Source: Phenylobacterium sp. (lineage in GTDB: Bacteria; Pseudomonadota; Alphaproteobacteria; Caulobacterales; Caulobacteraceae). Taken from it: a DNA stretch of 64,000 bases. The position numbers were made by a program, and so were the translations under genes. The stretch is from contig JAGNIV010000006.1 of NCBI GenBank assembly GCA_018001015.1, forward strand, positions 62,001-126,000, given 5' to 3'. The notes under the pieces are model-generated. The model was not told where the DNA came from, searched no databases, and saw nothing but the letters and a program-made list of their open reading frames with translations. Shown here one piece after another: positions 37,305 to 45,139 of this stretch. Position 1 is the stretch's first letter, and every line of letters starts with the position of its first letter.

Positions 37305-38173
37305 GCGTCAGGCCTGGCCCACCACGGCGCACCCGCCTCCTGGGTGAGGCGGGCGAGGTGCTGCATGATGTTCATGCTGCCGGCGAAGTGCAGGAAGTAG
37401 GCCTTGGACAGTTCATTGCGCAGGTGGGCGAGCAGCTGCGGCATGTCCGGGTGCTCGAGGGTCTCCACGTGGGCGAAGTCCAGGACTCGCCGCTCGTGAA
37501 CCACCCAGTTGAATCGCGGCGTGATCGGGGTCAGCAGGTCGCGCCGGGCGATCTCGTGCGACAGGGCGGGCTGCTCATAGAGGCGTGAGGCCGAGTCCGA
37601 GGCGTAGATCTCCTTGAGCAGGCCATTGTGATGCTGCGGGCTCATCACCAGCACGCCGGTGTTGAGCATCCGGGCGCCCTCGCGGTCGATCTCAGACTCG
37701 GCGAAGCCGTTGTCCTCGGTGAACTGCCAGGCCAGGTCGGCCAACTGCGGCTCCACCACCACCTTGTGCAGGCGTTCGAAATAGATGTGCTTCTCGGCCT
37801 CGGAGAACTGCGCGCCCGAGAGCGAGGCCCCGATCCTGGCTGGGTCGGGGACCACCGCCAGGATGTTCGGCGCGTGGTTGGAGATCACGATGTCGGCGTC
37901 CACCCAGACGACGCGCTCATAGGCGGCCGACCAGGGCTGATCCAGAACCAGCAGCTTCTGCCAGGCCGGCGACCGGCCCCGGCCGCGCTCGGACATGTCG
38001 GGCAGGTGGGCGATGACGACCAGGTCAAAGCCGTGCCGGTCGGCATAGGCCTGCCAGTTGATCTGGCACATCACCCGCCAGGTCTCGACATAGGTCTCCC
38101 CCACCAGGACCGTGACGATGGCCTGCCGGTGGGCGGGCGTGACCTCGTCAGCGGGGGAACCCAAGAAGAACAT
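37301..38173 (-). CDS. GT-A-fold glycosyltransferase-like protein
   Basis: A 290-residue protein with a nucleotide-diphospho-sugar transferase fold. It has AIVTVLVGETYVETWRVMCQ at the N-terminus, AWQKLLVLDQ, and the metal-binding DxD motif in ERVVWVDADIVISNHAP. Late segments NTGVLVMSP and NWVVHERR fit the GMA12/MNN10-like or galactosyltransferase groups. The acceptor is unknown. It follows the lipoprotein gene on the same strand with a one-base stop/start overlap (TGATG). Confidence 0.8.
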   Translation of the reverse strand: MFFLGSPADEVTPAHRQAIVTVLVGETYVETWRVMCQINWQAYADRHGFDLVVIAHLPDMSERGRGRSPAWQKLLVLDQPWSAAYERVVWVDADIVISNHAPNILAVVPDPARIGASLSGAQFSEAEKHIYFERLHKVVVEPQLADLAWQFTEDNGFAESEIDREGARMLNTGVLVMSPQHHNGLLKEIYASDSASRLYEQPALSHEIARRDLLTPITPRFNWVVHERRVLDFAHVETLEHPDMPQLLAHLRNELSKAYFLHFAGSMNIMQHLARLTQEAGAPWWARPDA

Positions 38174-38898
38174 CAGCTTGCCGCGATCTCGCGGGCCAGG
38201 GCGGCGGGGACCTTGGTCTGATCGGGCGCGTCGAGGTCGGTCCCCGCCGGACCAGGGATGGCCTTGGCGGCGCTCCAGGTCGCACCGGCGTCGGTGGTGT
38301 CATAGCGGAACCAGAGCGGCGGCTTGGCTTCGCGCTCGCCCTTGGCGATCAGCGATCCCTTTCCGGCGTTGTCGAGGGAGAGGCGGACGAACTCCGGATG
38401 CTCGGCCGGCGCGTTCAAGGCCTCCGGCGAGGCCAGGCCCGCGCAGACCAGGGCGCCGCCGCCGGTGGGCAGCAGGGCGACCCCCAACGGTCCGCCGCCT
38501 TCGCGGGTGACCTTGGTGATCAGGTACAGGCCGGCCGAGCCGTAGCGCACCGCCTGCACGCTGGAGATCGGATCGATCATGTAGCCCGACCAGCCCGACC
38601 CGGATTTGCGGAACACCGTCGCGCCCGTGGCCCCGCCGATCACCACAGGGCCCGGGAAGCCCGCGGGGGAGACCACCGAGGCCGAGCCATCCTCCACCAG
38701 CAGTCGGCGGACCGTGCGGTCGAAGGGCGCGGGCGCGCTGCAGTCCCACTCCCCCTCATGCGCCATGAGCGCCTCGCGGGCCGCGTTCTGTTCCGCGTCG
38801 GTCAGGGGGGTGGGCGCCGGCGTCGGCGGCGGGGTCGTCGTCGGCTGGCAGCCGGCCAGGCCGAGACCGGCCACAACGGCGATCATCGAGAGGCGCAT
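38173..38898 (-). CDS. Lipoprotein of unknown function
   Basis: A 241-residue protein with a lipoprotein signal (MRLSMIAVVAGLGLAGC, Cys17) followed by a Thr/Pro-rich spacer. The body starts with a Glu/Ala helix and continues with Gly-rich beta segments; no named domain is recognised. It sits between mpl and the glycosyltransferase gene in one leftward operon, ten bases after mpl, so a cell-envelope role is likely by context only. Confidence 0.75.
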   Translation of the reverse strand: MRLSMIAVVAGLGLAGCQPTTTPPPTPAPTPLTDAEQNAAREALMAHEGEWDCSAPAPFDRTVRRLLVEDGSASVVSPAGFPGPVVIGGATGATVFRKSGSGWSGYMIDPISSVQAVRYGSAGLYLITKVTREGGGPLGVALLPTGGGALVCAGLASPEALNAPAEHPEFVRLSLDNAGKGSLIAKGEREAKPPLWFRYDTTDAGATWSAAKAIPGPAGTDLDAPDQTKVPAALAREIAAS

Positions 38899-38908
38899 GG
38901 GCGAGTCC

Positions 38909-40306
38909 TTATCCGTAGAGACGGTCCATCACCGCCGGCAGACTGTCGGGCAATCCCAGGAGCGGGCCGGAGGACAGCAGCAGCACGATCTCGTCGCCCT
39001 TCAGATGGGAGAGCTGCTCGGTGACGGCCTGCGCGCTGGTGGGCCCCTCGACACTGACCCCGGCGGCATAGACCCGCTCAAGGATCTCGGCGTGGGTGGA
39101 CTGGTGATGGGTCGCGGCGCCATGGCCCGGCGGCGGGATGATCAGCACGCGCGCGGCCCCCTGGAACACCGTGTCATACCAGGCCAGCGCGTCCTTGCTG
39201 CGCCAGGAGAAGGTGTGCGGCTCGAACACCACGATCAGCGGGCGGTCCGGATAGTGCAGCTGCAGGGCGTCGATGGCCGAGCGGGCCTTCTCATAGGACG
39301 AGCCAAAGCCCTCGATCAGCGGGACCCTCGAGGTCTTGGTCAGGCGGTCCAGGCGGCGGCGAATGCCGTCGAAGCTGGCTATGCCCTTGGCCAGGTCGGC
39401 CTCGCTGACCAGGTGGCGCTCCCGCAGGAAGGCCGAGACACCGACGATATTCTCGATGTTGTGGGCGCCCAGCAGGCTGGTGGTGAGCGGCAGCCGCTCG
39501 CCGTCGGGCGCCACCAGCTTGAAGCGCGTGGTGTCGCCATAGGCCACGTCTTCGCTGAACCAACCGTCGCAGGGGCTGGTGTCGTACCAGACCGTGTGGG
39601 CCTGGGTCTCGGCGGCGATCTTGTGGATGGCCGAGTGGTCGCGGGCCACCATCAGCCCGCCCTTGGGCAGGTCGTGCATCAGCCGGATGAACGGCGCCTC
39701 ATAGTCGTGGAAGGTCGGGAAGACGTTGACGTGGTCGTGGACCAGGGAGGTCAGGAGCAGATGGGCCGGGTGGTAGAGATCGAACTTCGACCGGCTGTCG
39801 CCATTGCCGACGATGTACTCGTCGCCTTCCAGCACGATCTCATGGCGGGTACCCCAATGGCCGGTGGCCGGCAGGGAGGGCGAGATGGCCCCGATCATCC
39901 AGCCGGAATCATGGCCGGCCTGGCGCAGGATGTGGGCCATCAGGGCCGAACAGGTGGACTTTCCGAAGGAGCCCGCCACCACGATGTTCTCGCGGCGCGC
40001 CGTGGTCTCTCCCACCAGCTCGGCGAAGGTGGTGATCCGCACACCCCTCCCCCGGGCGGCGGCGACCTCCACATTGTCGTCACCCCCCAGCTTGGCGCTG
40101 GTCCCCAGCACCAGGACGTCGAGGTCGGCCGGCAGGTTGGCGGCGTCGAAGCGGTAGGTCACCGGGAAGCCCAGACCCGCGACATAGGTGGACATTGGCG
40201 GGAAGACGTCTTCGTCGGAGCCGGAGACCTGGTGGCCCGCGTCGCGCATCATCAGCGCCACCGCGCTCATGCCCGCCCCGGCTATGCCCGTGAAATGAAT
40301 GCGCAT
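38909..40306 (-). CDS. mpl: UDP-MurNAc:L-Ala-gamma-D-Glu-meso-DAP ligase (murein recycling)
   Basis: A 465-residue Mur-ligase-family enzyme. The start MRIHFTGIAGAGMSAVALMM is the MurC/Mpl signature. The ATP loop is AGSFGKST at residues 111-118, and HDHVNVFPTFHDYEAPF and FEPHTFSWRSKDA are Mpl-like rather than MurC-like. It reattaches the recycled tripeptide to UDP-MurNAc. A perfect CtrA-type box lies 77 bases upstream of its ATG and could regulate it, or the candidate small RNA in the other direction. Confidence 0.92.
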   Translation of the reverse strand: MRIHFTGIAGAGMSAVALMMRDAGHQVSGSDEDVFPPMSTYVAGLGFPVTYRFDAANLPADLDVLVLGTSAKLGGDDNVEVAAARGRGVRITTFAELVGETTARRENIVVAGSFGKSTCSALMAHILRQAGHDSGWMIGAISPSLPATGHWGTRHEIVLEGDEYIVGNGDSRSKFDLYHPAHLLLTSLVHDHVNVFPTFHDYEAPFIRLMHDLPKGGLMVARDHSAIHKIAAETQAHTVWYDTSPCDGWFSEDVAYGDTTRFKLVAPDGERLPLTTSLLGAHNIENIVGVSAFLRERHLVSEADLAKGIASFDGIRRRLDRLTKTSRVPLIEGFGSSYEKARSAIDALQLHYPDRPLIVVFEPHTFSWRSKDALAWYDTVFQGAARVLIIPPPGHGAATHHQSTHAEILERVYAAGVSVEGPTSAQAVTEQLSHLKGDEIVLLLSSGPLLGLPDSLPAVMDRLYG

Positions 40307-40382
40307 CGCGATTCCGCCTGAGACCGGCCCTGAGTTAGCCGAGCCCGCCTCCCCGCGTCGAGGGCGTCGTGGGAGGCGACGG

Positions 40383-40398
40383 TTAAGACCCGGTTAAC
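40383..40398 (+). promoter_or_regulatory. CtrA-type box
   Basis: TTAA-GACCCGG-TTAAC matches the CtrA consensus TTAA-N7-TTAAC exactly. It sits in a 248-base gap, 77 bases before mpl on the left and about 35 bases before the candidate small RNA on the right. Placed as a -35 element for the rightward transcript, a CTCTAG at 40412-40417 is at -10 distance. CtrA is the master cell-cycle regulator in Caulobacterales. Confidence 0.55.
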
Positions 40399-40417
40399 CA
40401 TAAGGGCGGACTCTCTA

Positions 40418-40484
40418 GGGGTCTTCCTTGAAGACACCCCACCATCACCACTTCACAGCCCGGCTTCGGCCGGGCTCTTTTTTT
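40418..40484 (+). ncRNA. Candidate small RNA with terminator
   Basis: No gene lies upstream on this strand, yet a strong terminator is present. The proposed RNA has a first hairpin at 40418-40439 (GTCTTC pairs with GAAGAC around CTT, extended by GGG/CCC past one bulged A). An unpaired A/C-rich linker of about 17 bases follows, then the terminator hairpin. Preceded by a perfect CtrA box, this is the classic layout of a short trans-acting RNA. It could instead be a leader that attenuates the gene at 40555. The 5' end is an estimate. Confidence 0.45.
40457..40484 (+). terminator. Orphan Rho-independent terminator
   Basis: AGCCCGGC (40457-40464) pairs perfectly with GCCGGGCT (40469-40476) around a TTCG tetraloop and is followed by C and seven T. 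It points right, away from mpl, with no protein gene upstream on the same strand within the intergenic space. Confidence 0.9.
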
Positions 40485-40554
40485 GCGCGTCGCTTGGCGG
40501 CCCCTGCGTAAGGAGGCTCAAGGTGCCCTCAAAATCGCGTGTGGAGGATGCGCC

Positions 40555-41595
40555 ATGGCCAAGGCCCCGACCGGCTTTACGACCCGTCTGGAACCCCAGG
40601 ACGAGTTCACCCACGACCCGGGTGACGTGAAGAACTACAATGAATCCATGTACTTCAACGTCTTCGACCCGAAGACCAAGACCGGCGGCTGGTTCCGCAT
40701 CGGCAACCGCGCCAACGAACACTACGCCGAGATGACCATCTGCCTCTACCTGCCCGACGGGCGGGTGGGCTTTATGTTCGCCCGGCCTGCCATCACCGAC
40801 AATTCAGAGATGAACGCCGGGGGACTCAAGGTCGAGGTGATCGAACCCTTCAAGCATCTGAGGGTGACCTATTCGGGCAAGGCGCTGATTCTGCAGCGGC
40901 CCCACGAGATGGCGGACCCGAAGAAGGCCTTCCGCGACAATCCGTCCCTCCCCTGCGCCATCACCCTCGACTACGAGGGCGTTTCGCCCATGTACGGCGG
41001 CGAGACCGTCCGCGAGGACGGGGTCCCGATCGAGATCGATCCCGAGAAATCCTTCGCCAAGGCGCACTACGAACAGCACTGCGCGGCCAAGGGCGTCTTC
41101 ACCATCGGCGACGAGCGGTTCGAGATCGAGGGCTATGGCCTGCGCGACAAGTCCTGGGGCCCGCGCCACTGGCAGGCCATCGACTGGTACCGCTGGTGCC
41201 CGATGAACTTCGGCCGTGACTTCGGGATGATGCTGTCGGTGATCGGCGACGGAAAGGGTGGCGCACGCCAGGGCGGCATGGTGTTCGCCGACGGCGCCTA
41301 TGACCTGATTTCCGAGTGCGTGATCGACAGCGATTGGGATGAGCGCGGCTATCAGACCGCCCTGCGCGCCAAGGTGAAAACCCACGGCGGCAAGGCCTAT
41401 GAGGTCACCGGCAAGGTCATGTCCCTGATCCCCCTGCGCAACCGCCGCACCACGCCGGACGGCCAGGAACTGCAAACCCGGATCACCGAGGGGATGACCG
41501 AATACCGCTGCGGAGACCTCGTGGGCTACGGGCTCAGCGAGTACCTGGACCAGATCGTCGACGGCCAGCCGAACGGCAAAGCCGCGGGGTACTAA
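40555..41595 (+). CDS. Conserved protein of unknown function
   Basis: A 346-residue soluble protein without signal peptide. Recognisable stretches are MYFNVFDPKTKTGGWFRIGN, then EGYGLRDKSWGPRHWQAIDW and RITEGMTEYRCGD. The layout of two beta-rich halves with an RDKSWGPR-type motif is like lipocalin-fold (CrtC/AttH-like, DUF7064/DUF7065) proteins seen in fatty-acid or steroid-degrading bacteria; this resemblance is from memory. GGAGG lies seven bases before the ATG. It stands alone, with the small-RNA unit upstream and tRNA-Asn downstream. Confidence 0.8.
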   Translation: MAKAPTGFTTRLEPQDEFTHDPGDVKNYNESMYFNVFDPKTKTGGWFRIGNRANEHYAEMTICLYLPDGRVGFMFARPAITDNSEMNAGGLKVEVIEPFKHLRVTYSGKALILQRPHEMADPKKAFRDNPSLPCAITLDYEGVSPMYGGETVREDGVPIEIDPEKSFAKAHYEQHCAAKGVFTIGDERFEIEGYGLRDKSWGPRHWQAIDWYRWCPMNFGRDFGMMLSVIGDGKGGARQGGMVFADGAYDLISECVIDSDWDERGYQTALRAKVKTHGGKAYEVTGKVMSLIPLRNRRTTPDGQELQTRITEGMTEYRCGDLVGYGLSEYLDQIVDGQPNGKAAGY

Positions 41596-41659
41596 AAGAG
41601 CGGCGAGAGCGACTTGCACCGACGCGCGGGCCATCGTATACGCCCGCCTCCAACGGTGA

Positions 41660-41735
41660 TCCCGGATAGCTCAGCTGGTAGAGCAGTCGGCTGTTAACCG
41701 ACTTGTCGCAGGTTCGAGTCCTGCTCCGGGAGCCA
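41660..41735 (+). tRNA. tRNA-Asn (anticodon GTT)
   Basis: A complete tRNA. The acceptor arm TCCCGGA pairs with TCCGGGA (41725-41731; one G-T pair in the stem), then G and an encoded CCA. The anticodon loop CTGTTAA carries GTT at 41693-41695, between GTCGG and CCGAC. D-arm GCTCAGCTGGTAGAGC and T-arm GGTTCGAGTCC are typical. Confidence 0.97.
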
Positions 41736-41841
41736 TTGGAATTTCGGGACCTTCCCAGGTCCCGCCTCACCCCTCATTGTCAGGTCTCGACGGAACCGTT
41801 GGCGCGCGGCCGCTTTTCCTCGGCTGAAGCGGAGCTATGAC

Positions 41842-42582
41842 ATGAGCGCAAGACCCCTGGGACGCAGCCTCGCGGTGCTCGCCGCCGTGATCTCCGCCAT
41901 CGCCATCCCGGCGATCCAGATGACCCAGAACATCGGGCTGACCGCCGCCGAGTTCTCAAGCCAGGGCGACCAAACCCTGCGGGTGGCGGGATACGCCTTC
42001 TCCATCTGGGGTCTGATCTATTTCGGCCTCACGGCCTACGCGATCTACCAGCTGACCATGGCGCGGGAGACGCCCACCCTGCGCGCCGTCGCCTGGCCCT
42101 CGGTCGTGGCCATCACCGGCTGCGGCGCCTGGATCCTGGCCTCGGCCTTCAACCAGCAGGCACTGACCGTGGCGATCATCGTGGCCTCGGCCGCGGTGAT
42201 GGTGGCGGGCCTGAGGCGCGCCCGCGCCGAGGAGGCGCCCGCCTTCCGCGACAAGTTGCTGATCGTCTGGCCCCTGTCCCTGCTGGCCGGCTGGCTGACC
42301 ATCGCCTCGGCCGTCAATATCCTGACGGTCCTGACCGCCCAGGGGATCATCGGCCCCGACCTGACCTGGGCGGTGATCGGGATCGCGGCGGTCCTGCTGG
42401 TGGGCGGCGCGGTGGGTTGGGCGCTGGGCTCCCCGTTCTATCTCGCCCCGATCATCTGGGGCCTTGGCGGCGTCTATGTCGCTCAGCAGGCCGACAAGCC
42501 CACGGCCGCCTGGCTCGCCGCCGCCGCGGCCCTGCTGCTGGCCGTGGAAGCCGCCGCCACCTTGCGCAAGCGGCGGCTCTAG
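41842..42582 (+). CDS. Integral membrane protein, TspO-like
   Basis: A 246-residue hydrophobic protein with about seven predicted membrane segments (for example AGYAFSIWGLIYFGLTAYAI and AVIGIAAVLLVGGAVGWALG). The FSIWGLIYFG segment resembles the tryptophan-rich sensory protein/TspO layout, but the protein is longer and lacks several TspO tryptophans. Function is unknown. It shares the palindromic stop CTAG with the converging regulator gene. Confidence 0.75.
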   Translation: MSARPLGRSLAVLAAVISAIAIPAIQMTQNIGLTAAEFSSQGDQTLRVAGYAFSIWGLIYFGLTAYAIYQLTMARETPTLRAVAWPSVVAITGCGAWILASAFNQQALTVAIIVASAAVMVAGLRRARAEEAPAFRDKLLIVWPLSLLAGWLTIASAVNILTVLTAQGIIGPDLTWAVIGIAAVLLVGGAVGWALGSPFYLAPIIWGLGGVYVAQQADKPTAAWLAAAAALLLAVEAAATLRKRRL

Positions 42583-43565
42583 GCCGCGACCCGCCCGAAG
42601 CGCTGGCGGTATTCGCCGGGCGTGATTCCCATCCGCTTCTGAAAGGCCCGGTGCAGGCCGTCCAGACTGCCGAAGCCCGCGCGCTCTCCCACTCGCGCCA
42701 GGGGCCAGTCGGAGGTCTCCAGCAGCGCCTTGGCGCGGTCCACGCGGGCGAGCTCCACGAAGGCGGCCGGCGTCGTCCCGGTCTCCTTCTGGAAGACCCG
42801 TGAGAAGGTGCGCTCGGTCATCCCGGCGCGGTGGGCCAGTTGCGGCAGGCTGAGGTCGCCCACCGGATCGCTGGTGATCTCGGCGATCAGGGTCCGCAGC
42901 TTGGGCGTCGCCGCCGCCTGCACGCCCAGCCCGGCGCTGAACTGGGTCTGGCCGCCCGGGCGGCGCATGAACAGCACCAGGTTGCGGGCCACGGCCAGGG
43001 CCACCTCGACGCCCAGGTCGGCCTCCACGAAGGCCAGGCACAGGTCGATGCCGGCGGTGACGCCGGCCGAGGTGTAGAAGGGCGGATCGGCCACGAAGAT
43101 GGCGTCGGGCTCCAGCCGCACCTGCGGACGGAAGGCCCGCATGTGGTCGCAGGAGTCCCAATGGGTGGTGGCGCGGCGGCCATCCAGCAGGCCGGCCTCG
43201 GCCAGGACGAAGGCGCCCGAACAGACGCTGCCGATCCGGCGGGTGGTCTCGCGACGCCCCTGCAGCCATTCGACCAGCCCGCTGCCGCGCATGGAGAGCA
43301 GCCCCGCCTCGTCGCCGCCGGCCACCAGCACGGTGTCGAGGTCGCGCGGCAGATCGGCGACCCGCCGGAAGCCCTCCAGGCGCAGCCCCGAATTGCAGGT
43401 GATCCCGCCCCCCTCAAGGGACGCCAGGATGATGTGATAGGCGGCCTGTCCCGCATAGCGGTTGGCCATGGAGAAGACCTCCAGGGGACCGACGAGATCG
43501 AGGGACTGAGCGCCGTCATAGCCGATGAGGGCGATGGTCCGGGCGGGGGGCTGGGCTGAGGTCAT
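42579..43565 (-). CDS. GlxA-family transcriptional regulator (PfpI + AraC HTH)
   Basis: A 328-residue regulator. The N-terminal DJ-1/PfpI-like domain has ALIGYDGAQSLDLVGPLEVF and an elbow segment GSVCSGAFVLAEAGLLDG. The C-terminal AraC-type DNA-binding domain has SLPQLAHRAGMTERTFSRVF, then RVDRAKALLETSDWPL and GFGSLDGLHRAFQKRMG. Such regulators often respond to amines or amino-acid derivatives. It is divergent, across 88 bases, from a Cys-rich peptide and an exported DJ-1/PfpI-like protein, which are probable targets. Confidence 0.9.
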   Translation of the reverse strand: MTSAQPPARTIALIGYDGAQSLDLVGPLEVFSMANRYAGQAAYHIILASLEGGGITCNSGLRLEGFRRVADLPRDLDTVLVAGGDEAGLLSMRGSGLVEWLQGRRETTRRIGSVCSGAFVLAEAGLLDGRRATTHWDSCDHMRAFRPQVRLEPDAIFVADPPFYTSAGVTAGIDLCLAFVEADLGVEVALAVARNLVLFMRRPGGQTQFSAGLGVQAAATPKLRTLIAEITSDPVGDLSLPQLAHRAGMTERTFSRVFQKETGTTPAAFVELARVDRAKALLETSDWPLARVGERAGFGSLDGLHRAFQKRMGITPGEYRQRFGRVAA

Positions 43566-43653
43566 GGCGTAATTTGCGATACTAATGACATTTCCGCCAG
43601 CGTTTTCGACGCCTAGGGTCCGTTCATCGACAACCCGATGAAGGAACCACCCC

Positions 43654-43788
43654 ATGCAAGACCCCTGCGCCAACGCCAACTGCAGCTGCCAACCCTGCGC
43701 CTGCGGCCCCACCTGCGCCTGCGGCGAGAGCTGCGCCTGCAACGCCCCCAGCCAGGCCAGCGCGCCGGCTCTCACCGAAAGCCTCTGA
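43654..43788 (+). CDS. Metallothionein-like Cys-rich peptide, 44 residues
   Basis: A 44-codon frame encoding nine cysteines at positions 5, 10, 12, 15, 17, 21, 23, 27 and 29, mostly as Cys-x-Cys pairs (CSCQPCACGP, CACGESCAC), followed by a polar Ala/Ser/Pro tail. There are no other aromatic or bulky residues in the Cys-rich part. AAGGA lies upstream of the ATG, and the next gene starts six bases after the stop. The composition fits a metal-binding metallothionein-like peptide. It does not match a metallothionein family I can name, so the function is inferred from composition. Confidence 0.65.
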   Translation: MQDPCANANCSCQPCACGPTCACGESCACNAPSQASAPALTESL

Positions 43789-43794
43789 GGCGTC

Positions 43795-44910
43795 ATGCGC
43801 ACGCTCGTCCTCGCCGCCGCGGCCACCGCCGCGACCCTCGCCTTCCTGCACCCGGTCACGCCGCTGGCGGCGGCCGGGCCGAGCGTGGCGCTTGTCGCCC
43901 CTGACGGTCTGACCCTTCCTGCGCCCAAGGCGGGTCGGGCCAGGCCGCTGGTGGTGGTCCTGGCTGACAACGCCGGGGCCGAGACCACCGATTTCGCCAT
44001 CCCCTACGGCGTCCTGAAGGGCTCCGGCGTCGCCGAGGTGCGCAGCGTCGCCACCTCCGCCGGTCCCATCCAGCTGATGCCCAGCCTGAAAATCCTGGCC
44101 GACCAGACCGTCGCCCAGTTCGACAGGGCCGAGCCCGCCGGCGCCGACATCATCATCGTCCCCGCCCAGATGAAGCCCAAGAGCCCCGAGCTGGCCGCCT
44201 GGCTCCGCGCCCAGGCCGGCAAGGGGGCTGTCGTCGTCTCCATCTGCGAGGGCGCCCGGGTGCTCGCCAACGCCGGCCTGTTGCACGACCGCCGCGCCAC
44301 GACCCACTGGTCGGCGCTGAAGAAGCTGGCCAAGGCCTATCCTGACACCACCTGGGTCCGCGACCGCCGCTACGTGCAGGATGGACGCATCATCTCCACG
44401 ACCGGGGTGTCGGCCTCCCTGCCCGCCTCCCTGGCCCTGGTGGAGGCCATCGCCGGTCGCGCGGCCGCCCAGGCGACAGCCGACCGTCTCGGCGTCCGGG
44501 ACTGGAGCGCGACGCACCGCACCGGCGACTTCCAGGTCACCGCCGCCGACTATCGCCATGGGGTCGGAAACCTGGCCGCCTTCTGGGCGCACGAAACCGT
44601 CGAGACGCCCATCGGCCCCGGGACCGATGAGGTGACTCTGGCCCTGCGCACCGACACCTGGTCGCGCAGCTATCGCACCAAGGTTGTCACCACGCGGCCC
44701 GGCCTGGGCGCCGTGCGCTCGCGAAACGGTCTGGCGATCCTGCCCGACGCCGAACCCAGGGCGGGCCGCTACATCCTGCCGTCCCACCCGACGCCGGCCG
44801 CCGAGATCGATGGAAGTCTGGCGGCCATGGCTAAGCGCTACGGATCGGCGTCCGCGCGTCTGGCCAGGCTGGGACTGGAATACGAAGCGCCGCGCCGGGC
44901 GGCGCCCTGA
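43795..44910 (+). CDS. Exported DJ-1/PfpI-family protein
   Basis: A 371-residue protein with a signal peptide (MRTLVLAAAATAATLAFLHP). A DJ-1/PfpI domain covers about residues 45-220; the nucleophile-elbow cysteine is in VVSICEGARVLANAGLL, and DGRIISTTGVSASLPASLAL follows as in GlxA-type domains. The C-terminal about 150 residues are unassigned. The domain resembles the sensor half of the divergent GlxA regulator, so the two may bind related ligands. It follows the Cys-rich peptide after six bases and is probably in the same operon. Confidence 0.85.
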   Translation: MRTLVLAAAATAATLAFLHPVTPLAAAGPSVALVAPDGLTLPAPKAGRARPLVVVLADNAGAETTDFAIPYGVLKGSGVAEVRSVATSAGPIQLMPSLKILADQTVAQFDRAEPAGADIIIVPAQMKPKSPELAAWLRAQAGKGAVVVSICEGARVLANAGLLHDRRATTHWSALKKLAKAYPDTTWVRDRRYVQDGRIISTTGVSASLPASLALVEAIAGRAAAQATADRLGVRDWSATHRTGDFQVTAADYRHGVGNLAAFWAHETVETPIGPGTDEVTLALRTDTWSRSYRTKVVTTRPGLGAVRSRNGLAILPDAEPRAGRYILPSHPTPAAEIDGSLAAMAKRYGSASARLARLGLEYEAPRRAAP

Positions 44911-44911
44911 G

Positions 44912-45070
44912 CTAGAAGGTGGCCATCGCGATACGGGTGAGCCAGACGGCCAGCAGGGTCACGAGGGTTCCGGTGAGGAGTCCGCGCGCGAAGGAGCCGT
45001 GGCGCTCCCACCAGACCCGCCGCGCCCGAAACCGCTGAGCGCGATCAATCCGTCGTTTTTGCATCGCCAT
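44912..45070 (-). CDS. Small single-pass membrane protein
   Basis: A 52-residue frame with a basic N-terminal half (MAMQKRRIDRAQRFRARR) and one membrane segment (FARGLLTGTLVTLLAVWLT) ending shortly after. This pattern is typical of small inner-membrane proteins. An in-frame ATG twelve codons earlier is possible. Its stop lies two bases from the end of the DJ-1/PfpI-like gene. No function is known. Confidence 0.5.
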   Translation of the reverse strand: MAMQKRRIDRAQRFRARRVWWERHGSFARGLLTGTLVTLLAVWLTRIAMATF

Positions 45071-45139
45071 GCGCGCGTCTCTGCGCCACGAACCCGCCCG
45101 CCGCAAGACCCGATCCGGCCGTTCGCGGGGCGGCGGACG

